Shown piece after piece: positions 28,203 through 36,163 of a stretch of DNA of 64,000 nt; the first letter of the stretch is position 1; each line of letters begins with the position of its first letter. The notes below the pieces were generated by a model. The model was given only the letters and a program-made list of their open reading frames with translations. It was not told where the DNA came from and did not search any database. The DNA is taken from NCBI GenBank assembly GCA_035577545.1, contig DATLVI010000013.1, forward strand, positions 1 to 64,000. Reading direction: 5' to 3'. Both the position numbers and the translations under genes were made by a program. This stretch comes from Verrucomicrobiia bacterium. Its GTDB lineage: Bacteria; Verrucomicrobiota; Verrucomicrobiia; Palsa-1439.

Positions 28203-28604
28203 CTAGCGCTTCAATTTGGACTGGTGATTGTCGTGCTGAGTTGGACCCTGCAGATCGCGCAGGGAGACGATTCCTACCAGGCGTTTCTGTCGATTGAGCA
28301 CGGGCAATCGGCTGAGCTGCCACTTCTGCATCAGGTCGGCGGCTTCGTTGACGTTCTGGCCTTCGCGACCGCAAATGGCTGGGAACATCATTACCTCCCG
28401 CACCTGGCTGGTCCGTGGGTCACACCCTTCGGCCGTCGCCCGCACGGTGAGGTCTCGGGCGGTCAACAGACCCACGATTCTCCGTCCCTCACAAACCGGA
28501 AGCACGCTAACATTGTGAACGCTCATCTTGCGCGCCGCCTCGTGCAACAAGGTGTCGGGAGCGACCACCTCGACGCTCCTTTTCATGACATTCTTAACCT
28601 GCAT
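28203..28604 (-). CDS. CBS-domain pair protein
   Basis: 133 residues made almost entirely of two CBS motifs (VKNVMKRSVEVVAPDTLLHEAARKM and VREVMMFPAICGREGQNVNEAADLM), ending GIVSLRDLQG. Such Bateman modules bind adenine nucleotides and regulate partners. No enzymatic domain is attached. It lies 225 nt upstream of the sensor kinase on the same strand and is divergent from the duplicated ORF at 28858. The specific partner is not evident. Confidence 0.88.
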   Translation of the reverse strand: MQVKNVMKRSVEVVAPDTLLHEAARKMSVHNVSVLPVCEGRRIVGLLTARDLTVRATAEGCDPRTSQVREVMMFPAICGREGQNVNEAADLMQKWQLSRLPVLNRQKRLVGIVSLRDLQGPTQHDNHQSKLKR

Positions 28605-28857
28605 GGTGTCCCATCAACCGAGAGTCGCTGGCAACACGCGCACAAAACGGTTCGTCTTGCTGGTAGGTATCTTCATACGGCCTGACATGCGCATCACTGT
28701 ATCCTGCCCATACAGGTCGGCACAATAGCCCCCAGGCCGATTTGTACATCGGACAAATGCCCATGCCCTCTCAGCCGATCTCCGAGTAGAAAACCGTCCT
28801 CCCGCCGATTGTGGAGAGGCCCGCCGTTGGCGTAATAAAGGGAGCGTAAGAACACTC

Positions 28858-29427
28858 ATGAACAACGAGCTTACAGTAGTCGAAGAAAAGAAGGTCGGCC
28901 TGGGATTGACCGGGTCGGTCGTTCGCCATCAGGCGGAGGGCGGTTGCTGCATCGGGTTGCGCAACCCCGTCATTGATGGACATGAGTTTCTTACCAATGT
29001 GGTCGGATCAGGGGCATCAGCGGCGTTAGTATCGGACTCTCCCCGTGCAATAAACTCGCTTCGTGACTTGTCGCTTCTCCAAGTGCAAGACACCCTCACC
29101 AAATTGCACAAACTCGCACCGAACTACCGCCGGCTGATGCCCCAACGACCCTTCTCGTCGCCAGTCACCGCTTTCAGCGGGAAAACGACCGTCCAGGAAC
29201 CTGCATTTGTTCATGGGCATGAATTTCTATCAGATGTGGTGGGATCAGGGGCCTCAGGGGCATCAGCGGCGTTAGTATCGGACTCTCCCCGTGCAATAAA
29301 CTCGCTTCGTGACTTGTCGCTTCTCCAAGTGCAAGACACCCTCACCAAATTGCACAAACTCGCACCGAGCTACCGCCAGCTGATGCCCCAACCGCCCTCC
29401 TTGTTGTTAGCGCCGGCTTGGAACTGA
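28858..29427 (+). CDS. Hypothetical protein with exact internal duplication
   Basis: A 189-residue frame of unknown function, preceded by GGGAG 10 nt before the ATG. It consists of a leader (about 1-40, containing GGCC) and two copies of an approximately 55-residue module that begins HEFL..VVGSGAS and continues SDSPRAINSLRDLSLLQVQ and LTKLHKLAP.YR.LMPQ. A 30-residue linker separates them. The second copy has three extra residues (GAS). No signal peptide, membrane helix or Cys pattern is present. The DNA of the core is identical over 112 nt, including third positions, so duplication or conversion is recent. A real gene is plausible from its phase-preserving repeat, but it may be a non-coding repeat. 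Confidence 0.5.
   Translation: MNNELTVVEEKKVGLGLTGSVVRHQAEGGCCIGLRNPVIDGHEFLTNVVGSGASAALVSDSPRAINSLRDLSLLQVQDTLTKLHKLAPNYRRLMPQRPFSSPVTAFSGKTTVQEPAFVHGHEFLSDVVGSGASGASAALVSDSPRAINSLRDLSLLQVQDTLTKLHKLAPSYRQLMPQPPSLLLAPAWN
29011..29122 (+). repeat. 112-nt direct repeat, copy 1
   Basis: Identical at every base to 29257-29368, 246 nt downstream. Outside the core the similarity continues imperfectly on both sides (from about 28981 and to about 29146). It lies in frame inside the hypothetical ORF. Confidence 0.9.
29257..29368 (+). repeat. 112-nt direct repeat, copy 2
   Basis: Second exact copy of 29011-29122. It is preceded by an extra 9-bp GGG/GCATCA-like triplet duplication that adds Gly-Ala-Ser to the reading frame. 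Confidence 0.9.
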
Positions 29428-29704
29428 AATCCATGAAACGTTTCCAACAAATCCCCAATCAATCGGCCAAGGTCGGGCAGATTTTGTTTTGGCTCTTTCC
29501 GTATGAGCAGCAGACTTTTTGCCGTCGCCAAACACGGGCGAATCGCTCAACTCGCGGTATTGCCGCCTCCGTTCGCGCCCCCCAAGGGGTGCGCCAGGTC
29601 AGCCGCGCTGGTCTCCGTGCCGCGTGATGCAATCAGGGGCAAGGGTACACCAGGAGAGCGCGTCCAAAGTCGTCCATCGGTAAGTTGTACGTGAAATAGA
29701 ACGG

Positions 29705-29747
29705 GCTGAAGTTGCCACTGGGGAAATCAGGGAGTGGCAGCTTCAAC
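29705..29747. repeat. Hairpin repeat unit 1 upstream of PEP-CTERM gene
   Basis: Left arm 29705-29719 and right arm 29733-29747 form a 15-bp stem around a 13-nt loop. Two positions that are Watson-Crick in unit 2 are G-T here, so the fold would be kept in RNA. It is part of an approximately 134-bp tandem unit together with the following CAGTGCGTCGAG stretch. It lies in the 560-nt gene-free region 29428-29987, in which I see no other convincing feature before 29700. Confidence 0.75.
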
Positions 29748-29838
29748 CGATGAAAGCAGTGCGTCGAGTCGTTGATTGACCGGCGGAAGCTGGTTCTAGG
29801 GAAATAGGGATCGGCCAGCGGAAGCTGGAGCAACATGG

Positions 29839-29881
29839 GCTGAAGCTGCCACTAGGGAAACCAGGGAGTGGCAGCTTCAGC
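29839..29881. repeat. Hairpin repeat unit 2 upstream of PEP-CTERM gene
   Basis: Perfect 15-bp stem: GCTGAAGCTGCCACT (29839-29853) with its complement at 29867-29881, loop of 13 nt (AGGGAAACCAGGG). It is offset exactly 134 nt from unit 1. Between the two units lies a third, weaker GAAGCTGG/CCAGC arrangement (about 29786-29828). The end of this unit is about 100 nt before the PEP-CTERM start at 29988. Confidence 0.8.
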
Positions 29882-29987
29882 CGAAAAACGGGAAGTGCGT
29901 CGAGCCGTCGATCGCCGGGTTGAACCGTAAGGAACACGCCTGGATAAACGTCGCTTACGTTGCGTTTGGCATTAGGGGTAATAGGGA

Positions 29988-30809
29988 ATGAAAACAGTCG
30001 CGCGGGGCCTCGTCGCCTTGGCTTTAATTTTTGTCGGAGGTACTGCTCATGGCGTCACCTACACCGCGACCAATAGGACGTTGAGCGCGTCGGCCTCGTT
30101 CGCCGTCTCGGACCTGAAGCTAGTCATCACTCTGTCGAATACCGCCACCAATGACCCGGGCAATAGCGCTGAAATCCTCACGGGAATCTTTTTCACCCTA
30201 GCCGGAGGTCCGGCACTTACTCCGGTTTCGGCATTACTCGGTCCTAACACAGCGATCAAAGATCGCCCCGGTGTGAGTGGTCCTGGAACAAACGTTGGAG
30301 GCGAGTGGGCCTATCGCAACCGCCTGCCCAGCCTGCCGCACGGTGCTAACGAGGGCATCTCCAGCACGAGTCTGAAAGCGTTCACCCAACACTTCCGCTT
30401 CCCCGGCCCAAACCTCCAGGGATCAGCCGCGCCCAGCGGTGTGCAGTACGGAGTCACGACCGATTTCGACAACATGGGTAACGACAAGGGCAGCCTCAAG
30501 CATCAACAACTCATCGAGAGCACCGTCATCTTCACGCTGAGCGGGTTGCCCGCAAACTTCGTGCTCGCGAACATCACCAATGTCAGTTTCCAGTACGGCA
30601 CGAGCCTCAAGGACGCAAATCTCAATCTCGCTGGCACGATTGCCGGCGACAATGGTGGTCCCGCGATACCCGAACCGGGCACCGGTGTGCTGATAGCCAC
30701 CGGTCTGCTCTGGGCATTCGCCTTGGTGCGGCGGTCGAAGGCGTTGTCGGCGACTAGAGGGCGCGTCGCCAATCGGCAAGTGGACCCTTCTCAAAACAAC
30801 ACGAGCTGA
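29988..30809 (+). CDS. PEP-CTERM surface protein 1
   Basis: 273 residues with an N-terminal signal peptide (cleavage near THGVTYT) and a C-terminal sorting signal: PEPGTGV, then a hydrophobic helix (LIATGLLWAFALV) and RRSK. PEP-CTERM proteins are recognised by exosortase at the inner membrane and are linked to exopolysaccharide production. The core strand pattern (LVITLSNTATNDPGNSAEILTGIFFTL ... VSFQYGTSL) is shared with the next PEP-CTERM gene. Unusually, about 24 polar residues follow the RR anchor, longer than typical. No exosortase (xrtA-type) is visible in this window. Confidence 0.88.
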   Translation: MKTVARGLVALALIFVGGTAHGVTYTATNRTLSASASFAVSDLKLVITLSNTATNDPGNSAEILTGIFFTLAGGPALTPVSALLGPNTAIKDRPGVSGPGTNVGGEWAYRNRLPSLPHGANEGISSTSLKAFTQHFRFPGPNLQGSAAPSGVQYGVTTDFDNMGNDKGSLKHQQLIESTVIFTLSGLPANFVLANITNVSFQYGTSLKDANLNLAGTIAGDNGGPAIPEPGTGVLIATGLLWAFALVRRSKALSATRGRVANRQVDPSQNNTS

Positions 30810-30938
30810 GGCGGACTTTAGAAACGAGGGGATAACAGCTTCAACCAAACAAGGATTGCGTGAGCCCGAGGTCAATTATTTTGAATCGAGGTACGAAGGT
30901 GGTTCGTTTTCGATTGGGAGAGAACATGGGGGATTGTC

Positions 30939-31040
30939 CCGGAACCGTCTGCCAGGGTATTGGTAGCCAGTGGAACACCGCTGGTGGCGGGTTCACGGAA
31001 ACGCCGCCGGGTGAATCCCCGGATGTGCTAACGGGATGGA
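30939..31040 (+). promoter_or_regulatory. Candidate structured 5' leader of PEP-CTERM gene 2 (copy A)
   Basis: A 12-nt box CCGGAACCGTCT (30939-30950) and an 11-nt box CGGAAACGCCG (30996-31006) recur in the same order and nearly the same spacing (45 vs 40 nt) at 31877-31939. Between and around them copy A folds into a 7-bp hairpin with an AACA loop (30967-30984) and a TTCAC/GTGAA stem (30992-31015) extended by GGG/CCC. It ends about 48 nt before the ATG at 31088, the position of a riboswitch or other cis-regulatory RNA. Confidence 0.45.
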
Positions 31041-31087
31041 GGAACGTCGCGAGCAAGCGCTTCGCCGGTTCAATCCCGAGATTCTCA

Positions 31088-31852
31088 ATGCGAGCACGGG
31101 CTGCCATGCTTCTGGCGGCTCTTGCGGTATTATTAGCAACGACAGCACAATCTGCGGTGACGTACACGGGTAGCGGTCCTGGCAACGACGCGAGCGAGAC
31201 GAACAGTGCCTCGGTCACATTCGATCTGTCAGTGTCAGGCACAACCACCAATCTGCTCATGTCGCTGACGAATCTAGCGACCTACAAACCGAATGATCCG
31301 TCGGACATCCTCACCGCAGTATTCTTCTCACTTACGGGTGACCCAACCCTGACGAAACTTTCGGCATCTCTGAATGCGGGCAGCGTCGGAGTAGAAGACG
31401 GTTCTACTTTGACAGTCCCAGGCGGTATTGTTGGTGGTTCATGGGCTTATGCGGCGGGGTTGAACGGTGCTCCTGGAAATGCCAACGAGGGGATCAGTGC
31501 CGTCGGTTTCGGTCTTTTCGGCCCTGGAAACCTTTTCCCGGGCAGCGCGCTCCCCGGCGATAGCCCCACGCCGGGCGGAGTTGGCGGAGGATTAACCACC
31601 GCCGCGGATGACGGCAGTAACTACAACGGGGGCCTCGCCGGTCGCCCCTTTATCAAAGACAGCGCCGTGTTTACTTTGGGCGCTGTCCCGGCCAGCTTCA
31701 CGTTATCGGAGATCTCCACCGTGAGCTTTCAGTATGGAACCACGCTTGGGACCGAGCCAAACGTGCCGGGGACTATTCCTGAACCCGGCCCCGTCGCACT
31801 CACCGTAGTCGGCATCCTGTCCTTGGGCCTTCTCAATCGTAGACGACGCTGA
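31088..31852 (+). CDS. PEP-CTERM surface protein 2
   Basis: 254 residues. ATG 31088 is used because it starts a clean signal peptide (MRARAAMLLAALAVLLATTAQS); the frame is open to 30860 but that part overlaps the structured leader. The sorting signal is PEPGPVA, a hydrophobic stretch and a terminal RRRR, ending the protein exactly as typical PEP-CTERM proteins do. Shared blocks with protein 1 (DPSDILTAVFFSLTGDP, GGSWAYAAG, ANEGIS, VSFQYGTTLG) show they are paralogues. Expected fate is exosortase-dependent export to the cell surface or EPS matrix. Confidence 0.9.
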   Translation: MRARAAMLLAALAVLLATTAQSAVTYTGSGPGNDASETNSASVTFDLSVSGTTTNLLMSLTNLATYKPNDPSDILTAVFFSLTGDPTLTKLSASLNAGSVGVEDGSTLTVPGGIVGGSWAYAAGLNGAPGNANEGISAVGFGLFGPGNLFPGSALPGDSPTPGGVGGGLTTAADDGSNYNGGLAGRPFIKDSAVFTLGAVPASFTLSEISTVSFQYGTTLGTEPNVPGTIPEPGPVALTVVGILSLGLLNRRRR

Positions 31853-31876
31853 TCCGGGTATCTTCGTATGGCCAGG

Positions 31877-31978
31877 CCGGAACCGTCTACTACGGTACTG
31901 GTTCAGAGTAATTCCCCGCGTATGCTTGCGGAAACGCCGGTGCGCGTGATGAATGTTACGGGGAGATGGTAATCCCCA
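31877..31978 (+). promoter_or_regulatory. Second copy of the two-box element (copy B)
   Basis: Contains the same 12-nt box (31877-31888) and 11-nt box (31929-31939) as copy A. It has its own small stem ACCGT/ACGGT (31882-31896 region) and a TCCCCG/CGGGGA pairing around the second box. It sits 25 nt after PEP-CTERM gene 2 and no plus-strand gene follows, so it is either a remnant leader or a 3' UTR element. Confidence 0.35.
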
Positions 31979-32088
31979 GCAACGAATGGGATTGTGACTT
32001 TCTCCGGAAATGCCTTCGGGATGCGCTGCCCTCAATAGCACCGCAGCCCCATCAACCCCGCACCCGAGCTGTCGAAAGCGACTGCTCC

Positions 32089-35000
32089 TTAAAAGTTAAG
32101 TTGCAATCCCGCATCCACAGAGTTTGCCTGGTAGCCACTTGTCCCCGCCTGCAGCGTGTAATGCAGGTAGGTGCTGAGACTCGGCTTCCACTGAACGGTG
32201 ATCCCCAAACTTATCAGGACGCTATCGCTCCCGATGGCCGGCCCGTGGACGGTGAAAACACCGCCATCGCCGTTGGCCAACCGCGATCTCAGCGGATAGC
32301 TGTCCGCCAAATAGTTGTGCTGCCAGGCAAGGGATAACTCTGGTGTGATGAATGTCAAAGTCGGTCGCACGTAGCTGCGATAGCGCAGGTCCGCGCCCAG
32401 TTGGGTGTGCAACGAATCGGCCGTCTGCGACTCGACATGCAGCGGGGCGAGGGATCCCTTCTCGGTGAATGGGTCGATACTTGCCGACATGTACTGAACG
32501 ACAAGTTGCGGGCCGTAACTCCATGGTCCGTTCTGCCAGTCGTAACCGCCGCCCAGGAGCCCGTTCCACTCGAGGCCATCGGTGCTGCCGTTGGCGAGGC
32601 CCTGCAATCCTTGTCGGCGTGTGTTGTAGGAATTGAGGCCGCCGCCAGCCTGTCCTTCGATGTGCAATCCCTCGGCGAACCATGCCGCGTAGATCGCACC
32701 AAGGTAGCTCTTCATGTCGATATGCCCGGTGCCGGTCAGGCCCACCGAGCTGCTGTCGTAGCTTAGGCCCCCGCCCACCACCAATTGCTTGTTGAGCCAC
32801 CGGTCGAGGCCGACCGAAAAATCACCGCTGGATAGATTGTAGCCCGCGGCGTTGGTATCGCCCCCCACATCCACAAACTTACCGCCGCCGTCCATGTAAA
32901 TGCTCCACGGATTGTCCAGCGTCCTGGCGAAAATATCGCTGGACGACCCGGTCGTAGTCGGGTCAGCCGGTGGCGTACCGGCCCCGCCTCCGCCCGTTGC
33001 GTAGTCGTTGTACGCGTTGATATACAAGTTGCGGTAACCTGCGCGCAATTCGTTGGCCCGCTTCAGGAATCGGCTGCCCTGGGCTTCCATGCCGGCGAAC
33101 GCGGCCGTGTACATTGCCGTCAACTCTTCGGGCGCGATCAGGTTGAACGCCGCCGGTAAATCGTTTGTCACATCGGAAACGTTATCCAGGAAATCAATCA
33201 GCGCCACGGTCGATGTGCTGGTGGAAGGCGCGGCGAGATCCAGGGCGTGTGCCACCGCCTTTTGGTTCCGCGTCAGCGCAAAGGGTACGAACGACGCTTG
33301 CGCCCACTGCAGGATCACATCGTTTGTGCCGTAGATCAAATTCGGGTTCAGGAGCAAGCTGTGGACGATGTCGTTGGTAACTGTGGAGAATGTTCCCGAC
33401 ACGCCATTGCTCGCGATGAGCAGCGTGAATTGATCGTTGTGTTGCGGCACATAGCCGCCAACCTGGGCGACATGTACGGTACCGTCGAGGCTCGCCGCCC
33501 CTGCGATGTTGAGTTGGCCAAACCGGTTCGTGCCGCCAATGTCCACCTCCAGGCTGCCGTTCGTGCCCTGCGTGTAGTTGCCGCCAACGTTCACGACAAT
33601 CCCGGTGGTCAGCTTCAGTGTGCCGTCAATTAGATTCAGATCGCCACTGCCCAATGCATTGCCGTTCCTTACGGCCAGCGTGCCGCCGTTGCTGATCCAC
33701 GTGCCGCCGCTATAGGTATTCACGTTGCTGAGTATCAGTGTGCCGGTCCCCGCTTGAGTCAGGCTGCCGATGCCGCTGATGAAGTTGGTCACCAGGATGG
33801 TGTTGCTGAGATTGAAAACCAATGCGGAATCGTTGCTTACGGTCCCGCTGCCCAGCGAGCCGCTGGTACCACCGAGGCCCACCTGCAACGTGCCCGAACT
33901 GATGATCGTCTTCCCCGTGTAGGTGTTGCTGACGGCCAAGATCAGCGTGCCGCTGCCCGCCTGGGTCAGGCTGCCCCCGCCACTAATCGAGTTGCTGACC
34001 ACCACGCTGTCGCTGTGGTCAAAAACCAACGCCGACTTGTTAATCACGTTCCCGGTGCCCAAGGTGCCGTTCGTGCCGCCATCACCCACTTGCAGGGTCC
34101 CGGTACTGATGGTTGTGCTGCCAGCATAGGTGTTCGACCCTACAAGTACCAGCGTGCCGCTCCCGGCCTGGATCAGGTTCCCGCCGCCGCTGATGTTATT
34201 GCTGACCGCCAGGCTGTCGCTGCGATTGAAGGCCAACGCGGAGTTATTGGTCACGTCACCGCTGCCTAGCGTTCCGATGGTCCCGCCGTTGCCAACTTGC
34301 AGGGTGCCGGCGTTAATAATCGTGCGTCCCGTATAGCTGTTCGTCCCAATGAGTATCAGCGTGCCGCTGCCGGCCTGGGTCAGGCTACCGGTGCCACTGA
34401 TCGAGTTGGTAACCACGTCGCTGTCACTGCGACTGAAGATTAATGAGGCATTGTCAACCACGTCGCCATCGCCGAGAGATCCGCTGGTCCCGCCGTTACC
34501 CACTTGCAACGTGCCCAGGCTGATCGTCGTGCCGCCGCTGTAGGTGTTATTGCCTGCGAGCGTCAATGTGCCCAGGCTACCCTTGATCAATCCGCTGGTG
34601 CCCGTGACCTGGCTATTCATGACAACGGTCACACCACCTGCCACGTTGATGGTGGGGGAGGAACCCGAGAGAATGATCGTGCCGGAAGATGTGTCGGAAT
34701 AACTGCCGTTCGCCCCGATGCTCAGTGTGTTCACGGAAATGGTGCCAAGGTTGAAGGTCAGGCTGGCGGAAGTACCCAAAGTACCCACGGCAATTTCACC
34801 ACCGACGGTGAGCGAGCCGCCGCTGATACTGCCAACCGTGACGTTCCCGCCCTGGACTGTCAGGCTGTTCGCTGTCGCCCCGGTCGCCCCTTCGACGATG
34901 GCGCTTGTGTTGGTAATAATGGCGTCATCGGCGGGCGAAGGCACACCTACCGACCAGTTCCCCGCGGTGAACCAGCTCCCGGCACTGCTCGCAGTCCAGT

Positions 35001-35130
35001 TATCCGTGGCCGCCCAGGCGGAATCACCCTGGCCTGCCAGTATCATTACCAGTGCCACCCCGGCGAAAATGAATCGCGCGTGATCACATCCCCAGGTTCG
35101 TATTGACAGTCTGACGCGCCGTTGCCTCAT
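32089..35130 (-). CDS. Autotransporter with PATR-type repeats and outer-membrane beta-barrel
   Basis: Type V secretion protein of about 1013 residues. The start at 35130 has GGAG 7 nt upstream; ATG 35148 is an alternative. The signal peptide is long (about 40 residues, ending DSAWA). The passenger shows four tandem 69-residue units built on GTLQVG..GT.G.LG.G and SGTLIL...NTY.G.T, the autotransporter-associated beta-strand repeat, predicting a beta-helix. The C-terminal 280 residues (from about SSDIFARTLDN) form an autotransporter barrel with alternating aromatic strands and a terminal Phe for BAM recognition. It is convergent with PEP-CTERM gene 2. Passenger function (adhesion or other) is not evident. 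Confidence 0.92.
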   Translation of the reverse strand: MRQRRVRLSIRTWGCDHARFIFAGVALVMILAGQGDSAWAATDNWTASSAGSWFTAGNWSVGVPSPADDAIITNTSAIVEGATGATANSLTVQGGNVTVGSISGGSLTVGGEIAVGTLGTSASLTFNLGTISVNTLSIGANGSYSDTSSGTIILSGSSPTINVAGGVTVVMNSQVTGTSGLIKGSLGTLTLAGNNTYSGGTTISLGTLQVGNGGTSGSLGDGDVVDNASLIFSRSDSDVVTNSISGTGSLTQAGSGTLILIGTNSYTGRTIINAGTLQVGNGGTIGTLGSGDVTNNSALAFNRSDSLAVSNNISGGGNLIQAGSGTLVLVGSNTYAGSTTISTGTLQVGDGGTNGTLGTGNVINKSALVFDHSDSVVVSNSISGGGSLTQAGSGTLILAVSNTYTGKTIISSGTLQVGLGGTSGSLGSGTVSNDSALVFNLSNTILVTNFISGIGSLTQAGTGTLILSNVNTYSGGTWISNGGTLAVRNGNALGSGDLNLIDGTLKLTTGIVVNVGGNYTQGTNGSLEVDIGGTNRFGQLNIAGAASLDGTVHVAQVGGYVPQHNDQFTLLIASNGVSGTFSTVTNDIVHSLLLNPNLIYGTNDVILQWAQASFVPFALTRNQKAVAHALDLAAPSTSTSTVALIDFLDNVSDVTNDLPAAFNLIAPEELTAMYTAAFAGMEAQGSRFLKRANELRAGYRNLYINAYNDYATGGGGAGTPPADPTTTGSSSDIFARTLDNPWSIYMDGGGKFVDVGGDTNAAGYNLSSGDFSVGLDRWLNKQLVVGGGLSYDSSSVGLTGTGHIDMKSYLGAIYAAWFAEGLHIEGQAGGGLNSYNTRRQGLQGLANGSTDGLEWNGLLGGGYDWQNGPWSYGPQLVVQYMSASIDPFTEKGSLAPLHVESQTADSLHTQLGADLRYRSYVRPTLTFITPELSLAWQHNYLADSYPLRSRLANGDGGVFTVHGPAIGSDSVLISLGITVQWKPSLSTYLHYTLQAGTSGYQANSVDAGLQLNF
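33700..34550 (-). repeat. Four tandem approximately 207-bp repeats in autotransporter passenger
   Basis: In-frame repeats of 69 codons encode GTLQVG-type units. Unit boundaries by eye are near 34510, 34300, 34095 and 33890 (minus strand), with a degenerate fifth unit near 33690. DNA divergence between units is moderate, so they are older than the 29-kb duplication. Confidence 0.7.
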
Positions 35131-35330
35131 GAAAGTTCTCCAATTCATTACTGGTTGTTTCTCCGTCCGGTGCTGACGAACTTCTCCTACAGCCGCCCTT
35201 TGTGCCAGAAACTGCGGATAACACAAGCCCTATTGAGAACTACCGAACGGAAAGAAGCCGCGGAGATTTGCTTTTGACGCCCGCCCACCGGCGTGCCACA
35301 CGCGCCGTCACCTCCAAGAAGTTAAGGCGG
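35131..35330. other. Gene-free stretch upstream of autotransporter
   Basis: No convincing gene. It must contain the autotransporter promoter on the minus strand, but I could not assign -35/-10 boxes with confidence. Confidence 0.3.
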
Positions 35331-35333
35331 CGT

Positions 35334-35696
35334 GCGAACCTCCCGGTGAGCCGCTGTCCGTGGGAGGGCGAACCTCCCGGTGAGCCGCGCCGAGTTGGAC
35401 GAGACACCACTCACTGTGCTTCTGCCGCAGACGAACCCAAAATCTGGCCACGCGACGCACAAAATGCCCCCTCTTGTGGCCTCCGGTGGGTTCGTTTTTC
35501 CAAACCGAGTCGGACGAGATGCCGCAATGTGGTTGTTGCGGCAACCGAACCCCCCTCAAAACAGGCCAATTGTGGTGTCCGGTGGGTTCGTTTTTCCAGA
35601 ACGAACCCACCGAAAAATCCGCCTTCCAAAGTTATAACCCTTTATCAGGCTGACGGATACACTCAAAACACACACGGAAAGCGGTGGGTTCGTTTC
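35334..35696. repeat. Block of dispersed intergenic repeats
   Basis: Two 20-bp copies of a direct repeat (35334-35353 and 35368-35387). Three copies of the motif CGGTGGGTTCGTTT follow (35484-, 35580- and 35682-). One, at 35580-35612, is completed by its own reverse complement to a perfect 13-bp stem with a 7-nt loop. The six-frame text contains GEPPGEP- and WVRF/KNEPT-like strings; I recall such strings recurring as hypothetical proteins in Planctomycetota and Verrucomicrobiota genomes, indicating a dispersed palindromic repeat family rather than genes. Confidence 0.75.
35580..35612. repeat. Perfect 13-bp hairpin
   Basis: CGGTGGGTTCGTT (35580-35592) pairs with AACGAACCCACCG (35600-35612); loop TTTCCAG. 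It is followed by an A-run on the plus strand. On the minus strand it is preceded by that T-run rather than followed, so a terminator role is not clear. Confidence 0.7.
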
Positions 35697-35991
35697 GCAA
35701 AAAGCATGTTTTGCGGCGCATCATTTTCACACAAGAGACACTGCGCTGTCGCGCCGACGTGTCCGCCATAGCCTTGGCGACGGCGGATGTCAAAGAACGG
35801 TGCCAACCATACCATTATCGGAATCCGATGTCCAGAACAGAATTGCTGATAGTTCATTTACGATAAAACGCGGCCGCAGGTGATGGCGTCACTACCTGAC
35901 CCCATCGCGACGAATCCCGAAGTTGACGCCGCTTCCCAAACTCGCTACATTCGCCCCCGCTCCCGTCCCCCGCGTGGTTACCGCGACCGGC

Positions 35992-36067
35992 GAGCCGGTA
36001 GCTCAGTTGGTAGAGCAACGGCCTTTTAAGCCGTGGGTCGAGGGTTCGAATCCCTCCCGGCTCACCA
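35992..36067 (+). tRNA. tRNA-Lys (anticodon TTT)
   Basis: A 76-nt cloverleaf. The acceptor GAGCCGG pairs with CCGGCTC, discriminator A, encoded CCA. D-stem GCTC/GAGC, anticodon stem ACGGC/GCCGT with loop CTTTTAA giving anticodon TTT, T-stem GAGGG/CCCTC with loop TTCGAAT. All stems are fully paired. About 860 nt of gene-free sequence lies upstream. Confidence 0.97.
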
Positions 36068-36163
36068 TTTTTCTCTAAAAATTCCTTCGCGTCCAAGGAC
36101 AGTCATTGCGGTCACAACCCAAGGCGAACAATGCTGCACTCCAAGAGCGCTTGTCCGCCTTCG

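Noticed and set aside
30939-31040. Cobalamin riboswitch
   Set aside because: Only a CCGGGTGAA-like core is present; the CCCGCxACTGT box and the receptor hairpins are missing. Kept as an unassigned structured leader.
31060-31090. tRNA T-arm-like GGTTCAATCCC before PEP-CTERM gene 2
   Set aside because: Flanking bases do not form a T-stem or the rest of a cloverleaf.
35334-35696. CRISPR array
   Set aside because: Repeats are few, unevenly spaced and palindromic, without regular spacers or cas genes.
35202-35771. 189-residue plus-strand ORF
   Set aside because: It is composed of the dispersed intergenic repeats (WVRF and GEPPGEP strings), has no coding character and no RBS.
35854-36096. Minus-strand ORF of 80 residues containing GGIRTLDPRL- and LLYQLSY-like text
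   Set aside because: This is the well-known spurious translation of the antisense strand of a tRNA gene (tRNA-Lys at 35992-36067).
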